Shown: positions 35,291 to 47,318, numbered from the stretch's first letter. The stretch is DNA of 64,000 nucleotides from Thamnaconus septentrionalis (GCA_009823395.1 CM020509.1:7348001-7412000), one strand, 5' to 3'. The notes: generated from the letters alone by a model not told the origin. Numbers and translations are program-made.

Positions 35291-37829
35291 CGTGATGCTG
35301 CTTCCCGTTCAGGCCATGTTACTTTTAGTTATATCAAAGACTATTATATAAACACAAGTGAAAAACAAAATCAATAACAAAAGACCGAAAGGTTTTATAG
35401 TTGGTTCTGCAAGCTCGAATCATCCTAATCTTAAGGCAGCTGGATAACCAAGACTCCTTTTCTGAAAATCCTGCTTTTCCATGTTGGAAACCTTCAGTTA
35501 TCAGCAACCAATCAGCTTCCTTTTAGTTGTGAGGGCCAAACTTGTCTTTATTGATGACCTTCAAGGGCAACTAGCAGCACGAACCTTCGCTCGTCCTAAA
35601 GAGAGCATATCAAATCTGTTCAATATTGCAACGTCACAAATATTTTCAAGAGTTCCTTGATGATGCTTGAGATGGCACTCGTGTTTCACATTCATCTCAA
35701 TTTGCAGTTATGTTTCTGCACTTCCTGGTCGTGATTTCAGTAATGAGTAGCAGCTACTCTCACCAGTCAAATGAAAATCAATAGACGGTAGGCTAGCCAA
35801 ACATTCACCTTGCTAATCTGTCAACTTTTGATTCGTTATCTGAGTTTTGTTTTCTTGCTGCAAACATTTAAAAATGTGACAATAATTGGACAACAGTATC
35901 AGACAGAAATAAAGGTGAGGTGCCCATGTTTTCACAGCTGAACACAAGCTGGAGAAGCCCAGGCCCCTCTCTCACACTCCATTAGTACCTCGGCTCTACG
36001 GAGCTTTGCACTCAACACATAAACAGCGGGTTGGAAACGTATGGAAGAGGCTGCAGGACGGAGGGCAGACTGGACAGAAACAACAACTGCCTTCACATCA
36101 GCACAGACCTCGAACCAAAGGCCGGAGCAGATACGAGGATTTAGGATTCAAGCAACTAAACACAAGTTGAGTTTCCATGATTGTTTGTCGATGTATTTTA
36201 AAGATTGAAGTAACAAGTTTGTGTGCCCACTTCTTTTTGGAAATAGAGCTAATGTTGAATGGAAACAAAATTAGTTGTGTGTCTGTATGTGTGTGTGTGT
36301 GTGTTGCGTTACTATAAATTGTAAATAGATAAGTAGACGGAAGATAAATAGAAGTATTTACACGGTTTGCCTTAAAGCTCGAGGGTCTAAGCACACACCT
36401 GATCCTGCTGGAAGCCGGGAAAGTGAACGCCACACTGTACTTGTTGTACAAACACGCAACCGCACATTAATGCACGCTCACAAATGTGCCTCCTGTTGCG
36501 CACGGACGCACACCACCAAAGGAGCTTCAGTCAAGGTGGCAGACCGGACAAACCCAGTGACTTTGCGTTACACAAGGTGCCGAATGCGACCTGCAGTTGG
36601 CTGTAGTGCCCACCAAAATTCAAAATAAAGTTGATTTGTGAAACCTAATAACACAAAGGTGCACTAGATACTATGTCTACTAGGTGTATATTTAAGCCAG
36701 ACCACAAATACTGTATCACACTTCACTACCATTTCAATAGATGATGTTTGTTTAAAAGAACCCGAACAACAGCCAAAATGATTACTGGTAAAACTCCCAA
36801 CACATGCGGGAAAAAGGACCTATAATGCACAGATCTTGGCTGTATCTGACCAAGAAGGGGTGTCTACATCTGGCTCCAGTGATGAGAGAGAGCAGAAAAG
36901 TCTGGACAGTGGAGGCAGAAACTAAACACACACAGAGGGGGGAAGTGATCGTTTTAAAGACCTGCAGCGTGGTTTCAGCGTCAGAGTCACGACTTCCACA
37001 ATATTTCACTGCAGTCAGTCACACTCACCTGTAAATATGTCTGTGGGCTTCTTAACGGGTGTCAGCCACTGCTGCTTTAGATGGCTGCTTCAGATTCTTT
37101 GTTGATTTTATCCTAGTTGGAGATCAGAAAAACAATTGTGTCCTCTTGTATTCACGGAAAAGTGAATCAGTGGTGAAAACGAGTAAACTGTTTGCCAAGA
37201 TTCTCGGAGGCAGACTGAGAGCTTTACTACTTCATTTATGCAGCTCTTCATTCTAAAAGACTCTCATGAACATGAACAGCATCGTATTGATGCATGTTAT
37301 AAAAATGTTATAGCATAACTAGAAGAAAAGTGGGTATATAATAAAAAAAGGTCAATAAGCTGAGCTGCTGTCTTTGTGTAGATCGTACAGAATAGTCAAA
37401 AATGGGTAGAAAACCATGTCACTGTTGCTTCTGTCCAGGATCCTTATTTTACTGCACTAATGTAAAATCTGTCCAATGGATGGAACCAGGAAACAATCCC
37501 GGGTGCCGACTTCCTCATCTGGGGTTTTGCTTTGAAAACAGAGAAACCTTCCTAAAGCGAAAGACAAATGGAAAGCAGCAACCCAACTGTCCTGAGTAGC
37601 TCTGGGAGTCCCGACAGTTGGGCCTAACATGTCATAAACACCCTGACTATCTCTTTCACCACTCAGGGTATCACATTTACCAGCCTTCCATTCAAAACTG
37701 TCAAGTTAGCAAAAGAAACAAAAAAAAAGCCCCAACACTCCACAAGTATCTGTCACTGGATATGAGCTTTCCGGATACGGGACCCGTATTAACACATCAG
37801 AAAAGAAGAGAACGTTGATTTGTTAAGGG
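35291..37829. other. Non-coding DNA
   Basis: Nothing recognised apart from a short GT tract. Confidence 0.55.
36289..36304. repeat. Short (GT)n tract
   Basis: Eight GT units. Confidence 0.85.
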
Positions 37830-38480
37830 AGTCAGCGCAGGATGCAGCTGTTTGAGACCCCATCACTTCTTTCCTCATATTGAAGCGGCTGTGATAAATG
37901 GAGACCCCGCTGGCCCAGCCAATGCACGTATGTTACAAATGTGTGGCGAGCATGCAAGGTATGTGCAGGAGAGCCCGTCCACTTGTGAAAGCGTGAAAGC
38001 TCTCGACGCACACCTGCAGACGCCGTCGCCAATAAATCTTGGAAAATCCACCGAGGGACAAAGAGATGTTTACACTTTGCTGAGTCCTAGAGTTCGCCCT
38101 TTCTGCCATTTGAAAGGGAAGCGCGATCGAAGCCGCGTGATGGAGATGTTGAGGACCCCAGAGTTAAACGGGTGGGGCGTCTACGCAGCCTCAAGGGCCA
38201 GGCCGGGCCAGGCTGGACTGGGCCGGGCCGGGCTGGGCGCGAGAGGCAGCCGCGGCCCTTCTGCGGCGGCGGAGAGCTTCGCCGGAGCGTGACGGCCAAA
38301 GAGGAGAGCAGTGGTTCCAGCAGCGTCGGCGGAGTTTTTCTTAGACGCTCCAGAGAGAAGGACCACACAGAAGAAAATGGATCCCCTCCACCGGACCGAC
38401 GGATGATTAGGCGAGACGAGACGCATTTTTCCTACAGCACAGAAAAGACAATTGGCTGGAAATAAACGAAGCCCCGGTGG
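37830..38480. other. CpG-rich patch with GC tandem array
   Basis: Complex sequence to about 38160, then the GGCCGG array. A frame of 146 codons crosses it from a TTG, its end formed by the repeat; not considered a gene. Confidence 0.4.
38195..38238. repeat. GC-rich GGCCGG/GGCTGG tandem array
   Basis: Degenerate 5- to 10-bp units of GGCCGGGCCAGGCTGG type in tandem within a CpG-rich patch. Slippage during replication is the likely origin. Confidence 0.8.
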
Positions 38481-40239
38481 GAAAGACACAAATGCAGGAT
38501 GACGCTTCGGTCTCTCACACTGGTCATTTCAAAACTCTCCATTGTTAGCATTCATGAGGTTGATGACTTTTGTCCTAATCACCAAGCTAACGGGAAATGG
38601 GCGCGTTCCAGTAAAATGTTGGAACAGGAACATGGTAAACCTGGTTTTCATCTGAAAAGGAGTTCGATTCGCCAAAATTGAAATTGCCGAAAGGAATTTT
38701 CCTTCATGGTAAAATAGTCCCTTGAAAGAAATTATACAAGTGTGAAAGTACGTTTCTTCAATTTATCAGAGCAGAGTAAGCTTAAGTTGTCAGCAGGTGG
38801 CAGTATAAGTAAAGTACAATAACCAGGTAGTAATAAAATTTACAAAGAAGTTATTTGCATTCATCAAAACTTGAAAAATGTGCTTCCAACTCTCTATGTA
38901 CACATGTTGATAGGTAAAAAAAAAGTACCTAAAAAAAGCAAGAACATTTCTACAAATCCAATTTTTTTCCTTTGATTTCAAATGCAATACACCAAAATGT
39001 GCATAAAAGGAAAACCTGAGGCAGCGAGTCTCTGCGTGCACCAGTGTTTGTCCGTCACTGTAACCATAACGCAGAAATATAAAATAAGACGTAAGGGATT
39101 GCGCTTAAAGACTCTCAAACTTTCTTTTTGAAACTTTCCAGCCATGATTTAGTGTTGCGATGCATAATTCACCCCTATGCGCCGGCTCCTTCCAGTTCTT
39201 CTTCAGATTAATGGGCCGTGTTGGGAAAAGTGTGCAGCGAGGCGTGGAGCATAAATAAGGTCTTTAAGTAGGCAGCTATGGCGGCTGTGGGCTCAGTGGA
39301 CGTCTCTGTCTACACACAGACAAAGGCCGAGCTGTGATTTACTGGTCCGACGTTACAGGCTGGCTGAGATAAAAAAGGAGAAGGCAAAGAGTGTGGTCCG
39401 AGAGCGCATGTGATCCTCAGCAGAGTTATACAAACCACCAGCGCCGTCGGTGGAAAACTTCTTACCTCAAAGTCACCAGGGTGCTTGGAAGAGTTTTGAT
39501 GCCCGTCTGACATTTTTTTCCCCCTCCTTTTTTGTATTTTTGTTTTTACGCAGGAATAAGGCCATGAGTCCTGTAAAGTGGCTGCTTTGTAGTTGGGATG
39601 ATTAAGGCTGCTCGGGTCAGAGCTCGGCCTCGCATGTAATCCAATCTCAAAACCCGCATTCTGACTTACAATTGCAGTGCGTCTATGCCACAGAGGGCAA
39701 CTGCTGGTGAAAAACAGGGTCTTCAAATGCTGCATTAGTGCCTCGGTCACGGACAAAAAATGACATCAACTCATCTGCAACGACAACTTGAAGAGGCAGG
39801 TGATGTGGGGCGACGCCTGGACTGGTTTTGTCTCCTCATTGGAGTATCGTTCCGAGGAACATTAAAAAGGAATGGAAGGTTTTTGAAGTGTCCTTTGCCT
39901 TTTGAGTGTGGAGGTCTTTTTGAAAAAACAAAAATAAAAATAACTAAAAAGTATTTATGATCAAGATAATTAATATAAAACAATTCACATCATTCAATGG
40001 GTACAACTTCATGGAAAGACCATGAAACTAACACATGATTGTGTGACTGCTGACAATAATGTGTTTTTGTAATGCAGAGATTGAAGTAACATCAGCATAT
40101 TTCCTCAAACCAAGAGGTCAAAGTCCATTTTAAGTCAATTTTCGAACTTTGCATTAACTGATCTGGTCCGCTGCACTTTCACGGTTCATTCTGAAACCAA
40201 CCTACAGTGAATTCGGAAAGATTCGCTGATAAAAAGTCA
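38481..40239. other. Non-coding DNA
   Basis: Contains the CTCF-like site at 38790. 39150-39300 (GCATAATTCACCCC, GATTAATGGGCC) and 39560-39700 are weak island candidates. Confidence 0.4.
38790..38803 (+). promoter_or_regulatory. CTCF-like site
   Basis: TCAGCAGGTGGCAG matches the CTCF core consensus except at the first base. Confidence 0.45.
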
Positions 40240-40640
40240 CGTGTCAGGGTGAAATGTTAACGACGAGCGAAAAGCTCTGATTTATTTGACCAAGAGCAGC
40301 TGCGCGAGAACTCCAGAGACACTCGACTCTGCAGCTGCGGCGGTGACTTCTTTTCATTCTCATCCTCCGACAGCAGAGACAGTTCACCGAGCGTTTCGGA
40401 TCCTTTGCTCTTTAAGCGGCAGCAGCGGGAGGAGGAAAAGGAGGAGGCGAACGCGACGGTCGAGTTAACGTGGCATCGCGAGCACCGTCTCGTTTTAAGC
40501 AGGCCTGAAAAGCGGCGGGAGCTGGCAGCACAGCTGGGCGGCTGAACTGTAACATGCGGTGGCGGTGGTGGACGGCAACCAGGGCACTTGATCCGTGAAG
40601 CTGAGGGCCGAGCTGAGAATACCACCCAGTGAATACCACA
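40240..40640. other. CpG-rich patch
   Basis: GC-rich with GGAGGA runs, and TCACGTG just upstream. No recognised coding sequence. Confidence 0.4.
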
Positions 40641-40712
40641 CACACGCTGCTTTCAACTGCAGATAACAGAAGGAGATATGACGAGTCGGGGCTGCTAATC
40701 CCCAGTTGCTGC

Positions 40713-40737
40713 TGTGTGTGTGTGTGTGTGTGTGTGT
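40713..40737. repeat. (TG)n microsatellite
   Basis: Twelve TG units. Confidence 0.92.
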
Positions 40738-42332
40738 TCAACCGGTCCAAGCCTTTGCAGGGAAGATGAAAAGGACGACGCTGAAGGCTTGTTATCCCAC
40801 ATCAGAGCTGTAAACACACAACACAACCTCATCGCACGCATCATCGCTTCGGCAGAGCGACGACACTTAGCGCGGATCAGGGAGCAGCTGCTTATCGCTG
40901 GGAAATTCAGCTGTCGTTTTCCAACCAATATGCAAAGGAAGGACACGTGTGGCGTTGTCACTTTCTCACACCTGCCCAGTGTGAGCACCAGATGGGACAA
41001 TGGTATCACAACCCTGACACAAAGAACTTTTGACTGAAAACTGGAAAGTATGCACTGTCTAAAGGTTGATACTCCGCAACAACCACATCATGACTGGATG
41101 CATGTTCATTTAAGGACATTACATGTACAACTAAGAACAAGTGGAAATGAGTGTGTTGGTTTTAATAATGACCTCAGAATGGGACTTCTCTACAGTACAA
41201 CTGGGCTACTGTGCAGTAATTATACCCTATTTTACAAATGAGCTTTTGAGTCTTTCAGTTAAGCTCATCAATTCTCTGTGAAAAGCACTTTGTTCCTGAA
41301 ATTTGCAGTCTATATTTCAAGACAATCTAAGCATTAGAAAGCAGTCGAGGGAAAAAATTATTTTGGACAATTTTTACGTGATAAATTTAAAAGACACAAT
41401 TCCTACATGTTGAAAGTTTTCTCAGTGTTTTAAAGTGGGGACTTAATTTCAGTCGGTTCGTGCGTATATTTATAGCATTCATTTAGCAAAATGGCTCCAT
41501 TCAAGAGAATAATAATACGTTTTAAACGTCAAGATTTTTGCTGCATTTAATAATGTAGGAAGACTAATTTTACTTCGTAAAACACTTCGTTCCACGCCGC
41601 CCTTCCCTACAGTCCAATGCCGCCAATTCTGCGGCAATCTATAACATTTTACAAGCTTTTAGTATGTTAAACCTTGCTAGAGTTGGCACAGAGACTAATG
41701 CGCCTATATAAAAGCGGTGCAGGGACAATATTTCTTTCTGAAATGTAGAGCAGGAAGAGAAAAAGGGGAACAGCCACAAAACCCGACTTAGCGTGCATGA
41801 GAACAGGGAAACAGCACAACACAGTCTCCATTATAATACTAATGACCAAAACTGACCAGTCACAGATGATTCTAGAAAACACAGGTGAATATGCTCGGGG
41901 TCCTTATATTATTTTTACGACTTGCTTGTGCTTCAGAGTTCCACGTGGTATGAAACCCTGGGCGGGAAGCGGGAATAGCAAGAACACTTCGCAATCTGTA
42001 AATGGAAAAATTATGCCAATGAAAAAACGCACTTGTGGCCAGTACAAGTTTACCTGATGGCAAATCTCTCCACTATTTTCAGTGACTGCACACAGTGGCA
42101 ACACTGTGGTCGCCTCTGCGTCGTGTCTCCTATCACCCTGTCATCTAACCACTTTATTTATTAAGCATTAAGAGACCGACCCCACAGTTACACACACTTC
42201 AGCAGAGGCCAAACATACTGTGATGGATTACTTCTAAAAGGTTCATTTGCTGGAGGTACTCTTACAACTCTTATACCAAGTTCCACGAAGCACGAGGTAC
42301 TTTACCTGGATGCCTTTTGTTGGACTATGTAA

Positions 42333-42348
42333 CCACAAGAGGGGGCCA
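42333..42348 (+). promoter_or_regulatory. CTCF-like site
   Basis: CCACAAGAGGGGGCCA fits the core apart from G in place of the near-invariant C at position 12. Confidence 0.3.
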
Positions 42349-42712
42349 GAGTCCTCCAACAAAAAACAAAACAAAAACAGGCTGTTTTCTGCTCATGCAT
42401 GGAGCGAACATAACATCAACTCCGGGATAAATAAAGTTTTTTTTTACACGGATAGGAAACAACCTCATCATATACCACAAAATATTAACTATAACGTTCT
42501 GTATACAGTATTATTAAGACTAAGTCGTGCTTTACACAGTATTTTCAACCATGTGACACTTTAGTCTTAGTTTAGTTCAGTTAGGTTATGCAATACAGTT
42601 GAAAGCTTACAGCTAAAGGGATTGTGGTAAATAAACTAATTTAAGTATCTGGATACAAAAATACATCACACAAAACTGACATGGATTCAATCTGGACGAG
42701 GGGATTTCTCCA

Positions 42713-42727
42713 CCACTAGAGGGAGAC
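42713..42727 (+). promoter_or_regulatory. CTCF-like site
   Basis: CCACTAGAGGGAGAC has the first eleven core positions intact and two mismatches at positions 12 and 14. Confidence 0.3.
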
Positions 42728-42879
42728 AGTGGCTGACAGCAGTGAGGGAGCAGAGGGTGAAGGACTGCTGGAGAGACGGTGAAACTTTTTCCAAGTTCAA
42801 GGATAACGCTTTCAGACTGATTCGCTGTGCAACCGCCGGCTCTTGAACGCAACGCTGACTATAGTGAACATGCGCACAT

Positions 42880-43700
42880 GTAATCATCCGTCATTACGGA
42901 GCATTAAGAGAACCATGTCCACCTGAACTACTCTCTCTACTGTAATTGCACCGCTGGCTCGACAGCCACTTACCGCACGGCTCATTGTTCATTTCTATGG
43001 TGATTCCACGTCTCGGGTTCCCGCCGAATGATTACAGAAGTAGAGAGAAAAAATTGTTGCAGATAGTTTTCCACCCAATTACCTCCTTTTTTCTTTTTTC
43101 TTTTTTATTACAGCAAATCCACGAGTTGCCGCCTATTAACTGGTTTTTAATACACGAGCTATGATGACTTGCTGGCAAGGCAACAACAACAACAAAATGC
43201 TCAAAAAGGTCATTAGTTAGAATTACGCATTTTGAAAAAGTCATAAGAATTGGTGTTAAATTCTTAAAATGAATCAACAAATAATAAATACATGTGCACT
43301 TTCTTACTTTGCATTAAAAACACAACCTCAACACAACATAATCCTGAAACCTAAAAGACAGAATCTTGGTTAAAAACCCCAACAACACCAAAGCCTGTTT
43401 ATTCTAAAAAGACAGAGCAATGGGAGAGGGACGTGTTTTTTAATAAATGTTACTAATTAAACAAGCTGCGCGTCTCCTCCACACTTCACCCTGTCAAGCT
43501 GCACAGCACGGTTTCATTATGAAAACATGGCGAGGTGCTAAGACAATAACGTGGGGGAAAAAAGAAGACTGCTCCGGGGAACAATAGCGAGATGCTTCTG
43601 GGTCGATTATTTACTCAGACAACGGATCCACTCGTCCCTGAGGAGTGATATTAAAGAGCACAAACAGATTTGCCTCCTCCAGGCCGACGGTCTCCTCTTG
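42880..43700. other. Candidate conserved-element-type island
   Basis: CATCCGTCATTACGG, CTGTAATTGCACC, CGAATGATTACAG and CTATTAACTGG, a series of homeodomain-type cores, occur within non-repetitive DNA. Interrupted by AT-rich sequence at 43200-43440. Confidence 0.33.
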
Positions 43701-44080
43701 CATACAAACAGGTGTGCTGATGAGAGAAACCACTGTTCTGCTTGGTAACTTTTGGATTTTTTTTTTCCTACTTTCAAGTGAAAACTGTGTGCTTCAAGCA
43801 GAATTTTATTTTTGTGTGTGGGTGGTTAAATGTGCAAAACAACATTGCCGTTTGGTTACTGGCATCATTTCAGTTCAGTCTCTTGCACTTTTGACTTCTT
43901 ACACATGGTTCGGTGGATATAAATCTTTATCTACACTTTCTTTTTGATATTTGCAGCTGATGATTTCTCCAAGTCATTCTGGTCCAAATGTCATGCTGCA
44001 ATGTAAAGAAATGTTAGATATCACACATTACGTCTTTACATTAATTCTAGAAATATAGGTTCAAACAATAACGAAAATAA

Positions 44081-44473
44081 TTCATTCATTCATTCATTTT
44101 CTATACCCGCTTATTCCTATTCAGGGTCACGGGGGCCTGCTGGAGCCTATCCCAGCTGTCTTAGGGCGAAGGCAGGGTGACACCCTGGACAAGTCGCCAG
44201 TTTGTCGCAGGGCCACATAGAAACAACCAACCATTCACGCTCACATGCACACCTACGGACAATTTAGAGTGTTCAATTGACCTCACATGCATGTTTTTGG
44301 AGTGTGGGAGGAAGCCGGAGAACCCGGAGAGAACCCACGCAGACACAAGGAGAACATGCAAACTCCACACAGAAAGGTCCCAGGCCCGGGCCCCGGAATC
44401 GAACCCACGACCTTCTTGCTGTGAGGCGGCAGCGCTAACCACTGCGCCACTGCACCACTGCGCCACCTGGCGA
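44081..44473 (-). mobile_element. Full-length tRNA-derived SINE with L2-type tail
   Basis: Read on the minus strand, this roughly 390-bp element has a tRNA-like head, a core and a tail. The RNA polymerase III box A (TGGCGCAGTGG) is at 44439-44449 and box B (GGTTCGATTCC) at 44395-44405. The core includes the familiar teleost phrase GGAGTTTGCATGTTCTCC. The tail region contains CAGCTGGGATAGGCTCCAGC, ends in AGAAAATGAATG and then a (GAAT)n microsatellite at 44081-44097. Head plus LINE-like tail is the usual SINE plan, in which the tail recruits a partner LINE reverse transcriptase. An exact second copy of box A lies 16 bp further out, at 44455-44465. Flanks CGAAAATAAT and CGAAGAATAT could be a decayed target-site duplication, but they match only 7 of 10. 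The family name is not certain; similarity to teleost L2/Maui-type 3' ends is from memory of those repeats. There is no coding capacity. Confidence 0.85.
44460..44473 (-). promoter_or_regulatory. CTCF-like site at SINE 5' edge
   Basis: TCGCCAGGTGGCGC on the minus strand matches 12 of 14 core positions. It overlaps the duplicated box A end of the SINE. Confidence 0.3.
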
Positions 44474-44529
44474 AGAATATCACTGAACACTGACAGACCT
44501 GGAGCTGAAGTGTTGTGTCCTTTAAAGTG

Positions 44530-44960
44530 GAAATAAAAAGCTGGCTGTTAGCGAGTGGCACAGTGTTTGACCTTTATACTGTAGAGTTTGCCAAGGAGCG
44601 TCTGTTTTTTAAAGCCATATTTTCAACCCATTTAATGAATGACATCTTGCAGCCCGCTTGCCTTGAATGGAGCCCGAGAGAGGGGCTACAATGGCTTGAC
44701 TGTCTGACGCGTCGCTGTGTATTAACACGCTATCTGGATATTCACTGGTGCATAAAGCTTTTCAGCCCTTTTCACACCGATCCGGGAGTATTTTTTCCCC
44801 CTCCGCTTCTTGGCTCCTATTGTTGTGAAAAGCCGGGTAAAGATAAGTGAATCGTATTTGCATCAACTCACTTGATATTTTGATAGAGGGCCGTCTCGCT
44901 TTTGTCTCCCTTCCTGCGGGAGGATCATGTTTCAAGGAATTTTCACCAAACACCATTTAA
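44530..44960. other. Strong candidate conserved-element-type island
   Basis: Complex sequence with CCCATTTAATGAATGAC, GTGTATTAACACGC, a GATA site and a POU octamer. It starts just beyond the SINE. Confidence 0.38.
44841..44863 (+). promoter_or_regulatory. GATA site and POU octamer
   Basis: AGATAAG at 44841-44847 is followed by ATTTGCAT, the canonical POU octamer in inverse orientation, at 44856-44863. Both lie in the 44.5-45.0 kb island. Confidence 0.4.
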
Positions 44961-46050
44961 GCGCTCCTGATAAGGCCTCCCCTGGACGGAGATAACAGCC
45001 CATCCACACTGGTTATTGATCTGCCTCTGACCTGTTTGCGGAAGGGAGGCAGGAAGAGGTAAAGTACTTGTCAAACAAAGAGCTGTGACCAGTGGGGTTG
45101 GATGGTGGTGGGGGGGGGGAGGGGATGTGGGGACAGAGCTGTGAAGGGGAACAGGGACGGGACGGAGCCTGTCAACATCCACAGGTGCACAGAGGATAGT
45201 CGAGCAGCCGAGATGAGTCGTGTGTACTGATCGTATTCTCAATGACGCACCGTCTGCACTCGAGTTCCCCTCAGAGGACTCGGCTTGTCTCGACTTTTAT
45301 TTTTTCTTGAACAAATCAAACTTCATTTATGAAGCCAAAGATGAACAAGACATCACTGGTAAACATACAATTTGGAGAGATTTTCTTGCTCGACTGAAAA
45401 TAAAACGGTGACCGTCACTCTGTATTGAAGCGCCTATAGAGGAGTTTGTAAAGAAACTAGAAAGCTGACTGGACTGAACGTTCTGTCAGCCACATTCAAG
45501 TTCTGACTGCCGCTTTGATTAGGTCAATATCGCCGGAGGCTTCTGACTGGTGTGAAGTGGCGACATAAGGTGTTCGATTTAAACGTTAAAGTGTTAAACC
45601 CCCTCCAACCTATGCTAACGTGCTACACAAAAACGTTCTCATTGGTCTCTTTCAGGCATTCCCGAGCCAAAGTTTTCAGCTTATGATGCCAACATCGAAT
45701 TACATTGAAAAAAACAAAAAAAACCTTTACGCTCATATTTTGATTCTACACACCTTGAAAAATGTGCTACTACAGGTGCTGCTTAAGCTAAATGCGCTGC
45801 TGAGCTATGATCCGATGATAAGCGCGCCTCGGGTTTTATGCACACGGTGGCGCCGACAAACAGGAATAAATAGGAGAGGGATGTGGCGTCACGTCACGCC
45901 AACAGCGCTCCCTTGCTGAGTGCTAGATGGCGGAAGCTTGCTATGGGGGCCCTTGCACATGACCTTCTGCTATCAGAGCAGACATGCTCATTTATCACCT
46001 GCAACCTTGAATCATTGTTTTACTCAGCTTGAACCTTTGTGCTTCTGCCG

Positions 46051-46051
<1 letters not shown>
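44961..46051. other. Non-coding DNA
   Basis: G-rich quadruplex-type stretch at 45094-45132 and the weak CTCF-like site at 45920. Otherwise nothing. Confidence 0.5.
45920..45933 (+). promoter_or_regulatory. Weak CTCF-like site
   Basis: GTGCTAGATGGCGG keeps the TAGATGGCG core but has three mismatches at the first three positions. Confidence 0.2.

Positions 46052-46107
<56 letters not shown>
46052..46107. repeat. (CA)28 microsatellite
   Basis: An uninterrupted CA tract. Confidence 0.97.
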
Positions 46108-46109
<2 letters not shown>

Positions 46110-46564
46110 AAAGAAAAAAATTGGAGTGCATTTTGGTTTGAGGCAAGAGCAGAGCGGGGCAGTAGATCTATTTTCGCTCACTCTAACACGCTTGTTATTG
46201 AAATCCTCAGCATCTCAGGTCCATAAAACATGCATTGATTTTTTTTTTGGTCCGAGGCACATTTTTCCTACTCAGGACCAACTCTTTTTTTTTTTTGTTC
46301 CAAGACAAATGAAATCTTGTGATATGAGTAGGTGAGAAAATACTGGATTGTTTGCAATGTTGAGAGGTTTTCATTGAACTAATGTGGATTATTGGATTGC
46401 GCGAATGTGTGTGGACACCTGTTTTACTGTGAGCACAGGTGAGGCTGTGAGCCGCTTCACAGTCATGGTGCAGAGTCAACAGCAACAAAAACAGGACGAG
46501 ACACCCCCCGTCTTTCCTTCACCGGTGGACAGCACTTGACTGTGTGACCGCTGGTTGACCTTAG

Positions 46565-46579
46565 AGCACCATCTAGTGG
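46565..46579 (-). promoter_or_regulatory. CTCF-like site
   Basis: CCACTAGATGGTGCT on the minus strand matches the core except for T at position 12. Confidence 0.4.
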
Positions 46580-46745
46580 ACTGTAGAAACCAGTGGCAGT
46601 AAGAGACAAAAACATTTCTGGATGAGTTTTAAAGCTGCACTAGAGTTCCACACACGAAAAGAAACTAGAATTTCAGAGCACCGACTTTCAATTTGATACA
46701 TCATCAAAACAAAGCTGAGAACAATACAAGCCAATTTTCCTTCAG

Positions 46746-47318
46746 GTGCTAATGGTGCATATGATGGAAAAAGTGGCAAAACAGAACTGCTTTTTGAAGC
46801 AAATAAATAACGACAGGGAAAAGGAAAAGAGTTGGCGAGGAAATATGATTTTCAGAGCATTGAATTTGGATTCAGGCAGGCAGGCAGGGATGCAGAGAGT
46901 GGCGAACGAGGCGAATTCCTGTCAAAAACAAAACACTACAGCTAAAACAACAAAGCTCAAAGCTACAGAGACACTTGAAGATAAAGCACCGGGGACGAAC
47001 GGAGACGCAAAGAGAATATTTTGAAAGGAAAAGGGACCAGCTGAAGACACAACAACTGATGACAGCATCAAAAGCTCACTTGGAAATGGATTTAAAAGTT
47101 TGCTAAATGGTCGCTACTTGTATTACTCAAGCTCAAACATTTTGGACAGTGGTACCCAGACAATCGGAAGAGAGCAAATAAGCTACAAAAAGGTTTCACA
47201 TCAGAATTATGGAAGAGTCAGGCCTGTATTTCCTTCAGTCGGGTGTGAGGAGTTCGACGTCGAGCTGTTTTCTAAGCAGCAGCAGCAGCACAAAATATTG
47301 AATGGCAGTGGCTGCTGA
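46746..47318 (+). other. Open frame with one stop behind a splice acceptor; possible decayed exon
   Basis: One frame is open from 46746 to 47318 except for a TGA at 47022-47024. It begins immediately after AATTTTCCTTCAG, a good splice acceptor, and an in-frame stop lies about 30 bp further upstream as expected of intron. The product would be hydrophilic and rich in Lys, Gln, Asn, Ser and Thr, with a four-Gln run from CAG repeats near the end. I do not recognise it. The DNA is purine-rich, which alone yields such composition and few stops, so chance is the simpler reading. Alternatives are a lineage-specific exon with a sequencing error, or part of a non-coding RNA. Confidence 0.12.

Larger units (their letters stand above)
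40738..42879. other. Non-coding DNA with two CTCF-like sites
   Basis: Mostly AT-rich. The CTCF-like motifs at 42333 and 42713 are the only recognisable items. Confidence 0.45.

Noticed and set aside
37852..38292. 146-codon plus-strand frame
   Set aside because: TTG start; the C-terminal part is made by the GGCCGG tandem array.
39688..39704. CTCF-like CCACAGAGGGCAAC
   Set aside because: One base is missing between the left half and AGAGGGC, so the spacing is wrong.
44395..44473. Possible tRNA gene
   Set aside because: Boxes A and B are present, but there is no cloverleaf with paired acceptor stem, and the sequence continues into a SINE core and tail.
44177..44536. Open frames on both strands over the SINE
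   Set aside because: They are accidental translations of a tRNA-derived retroposon, which has no coding capacity.
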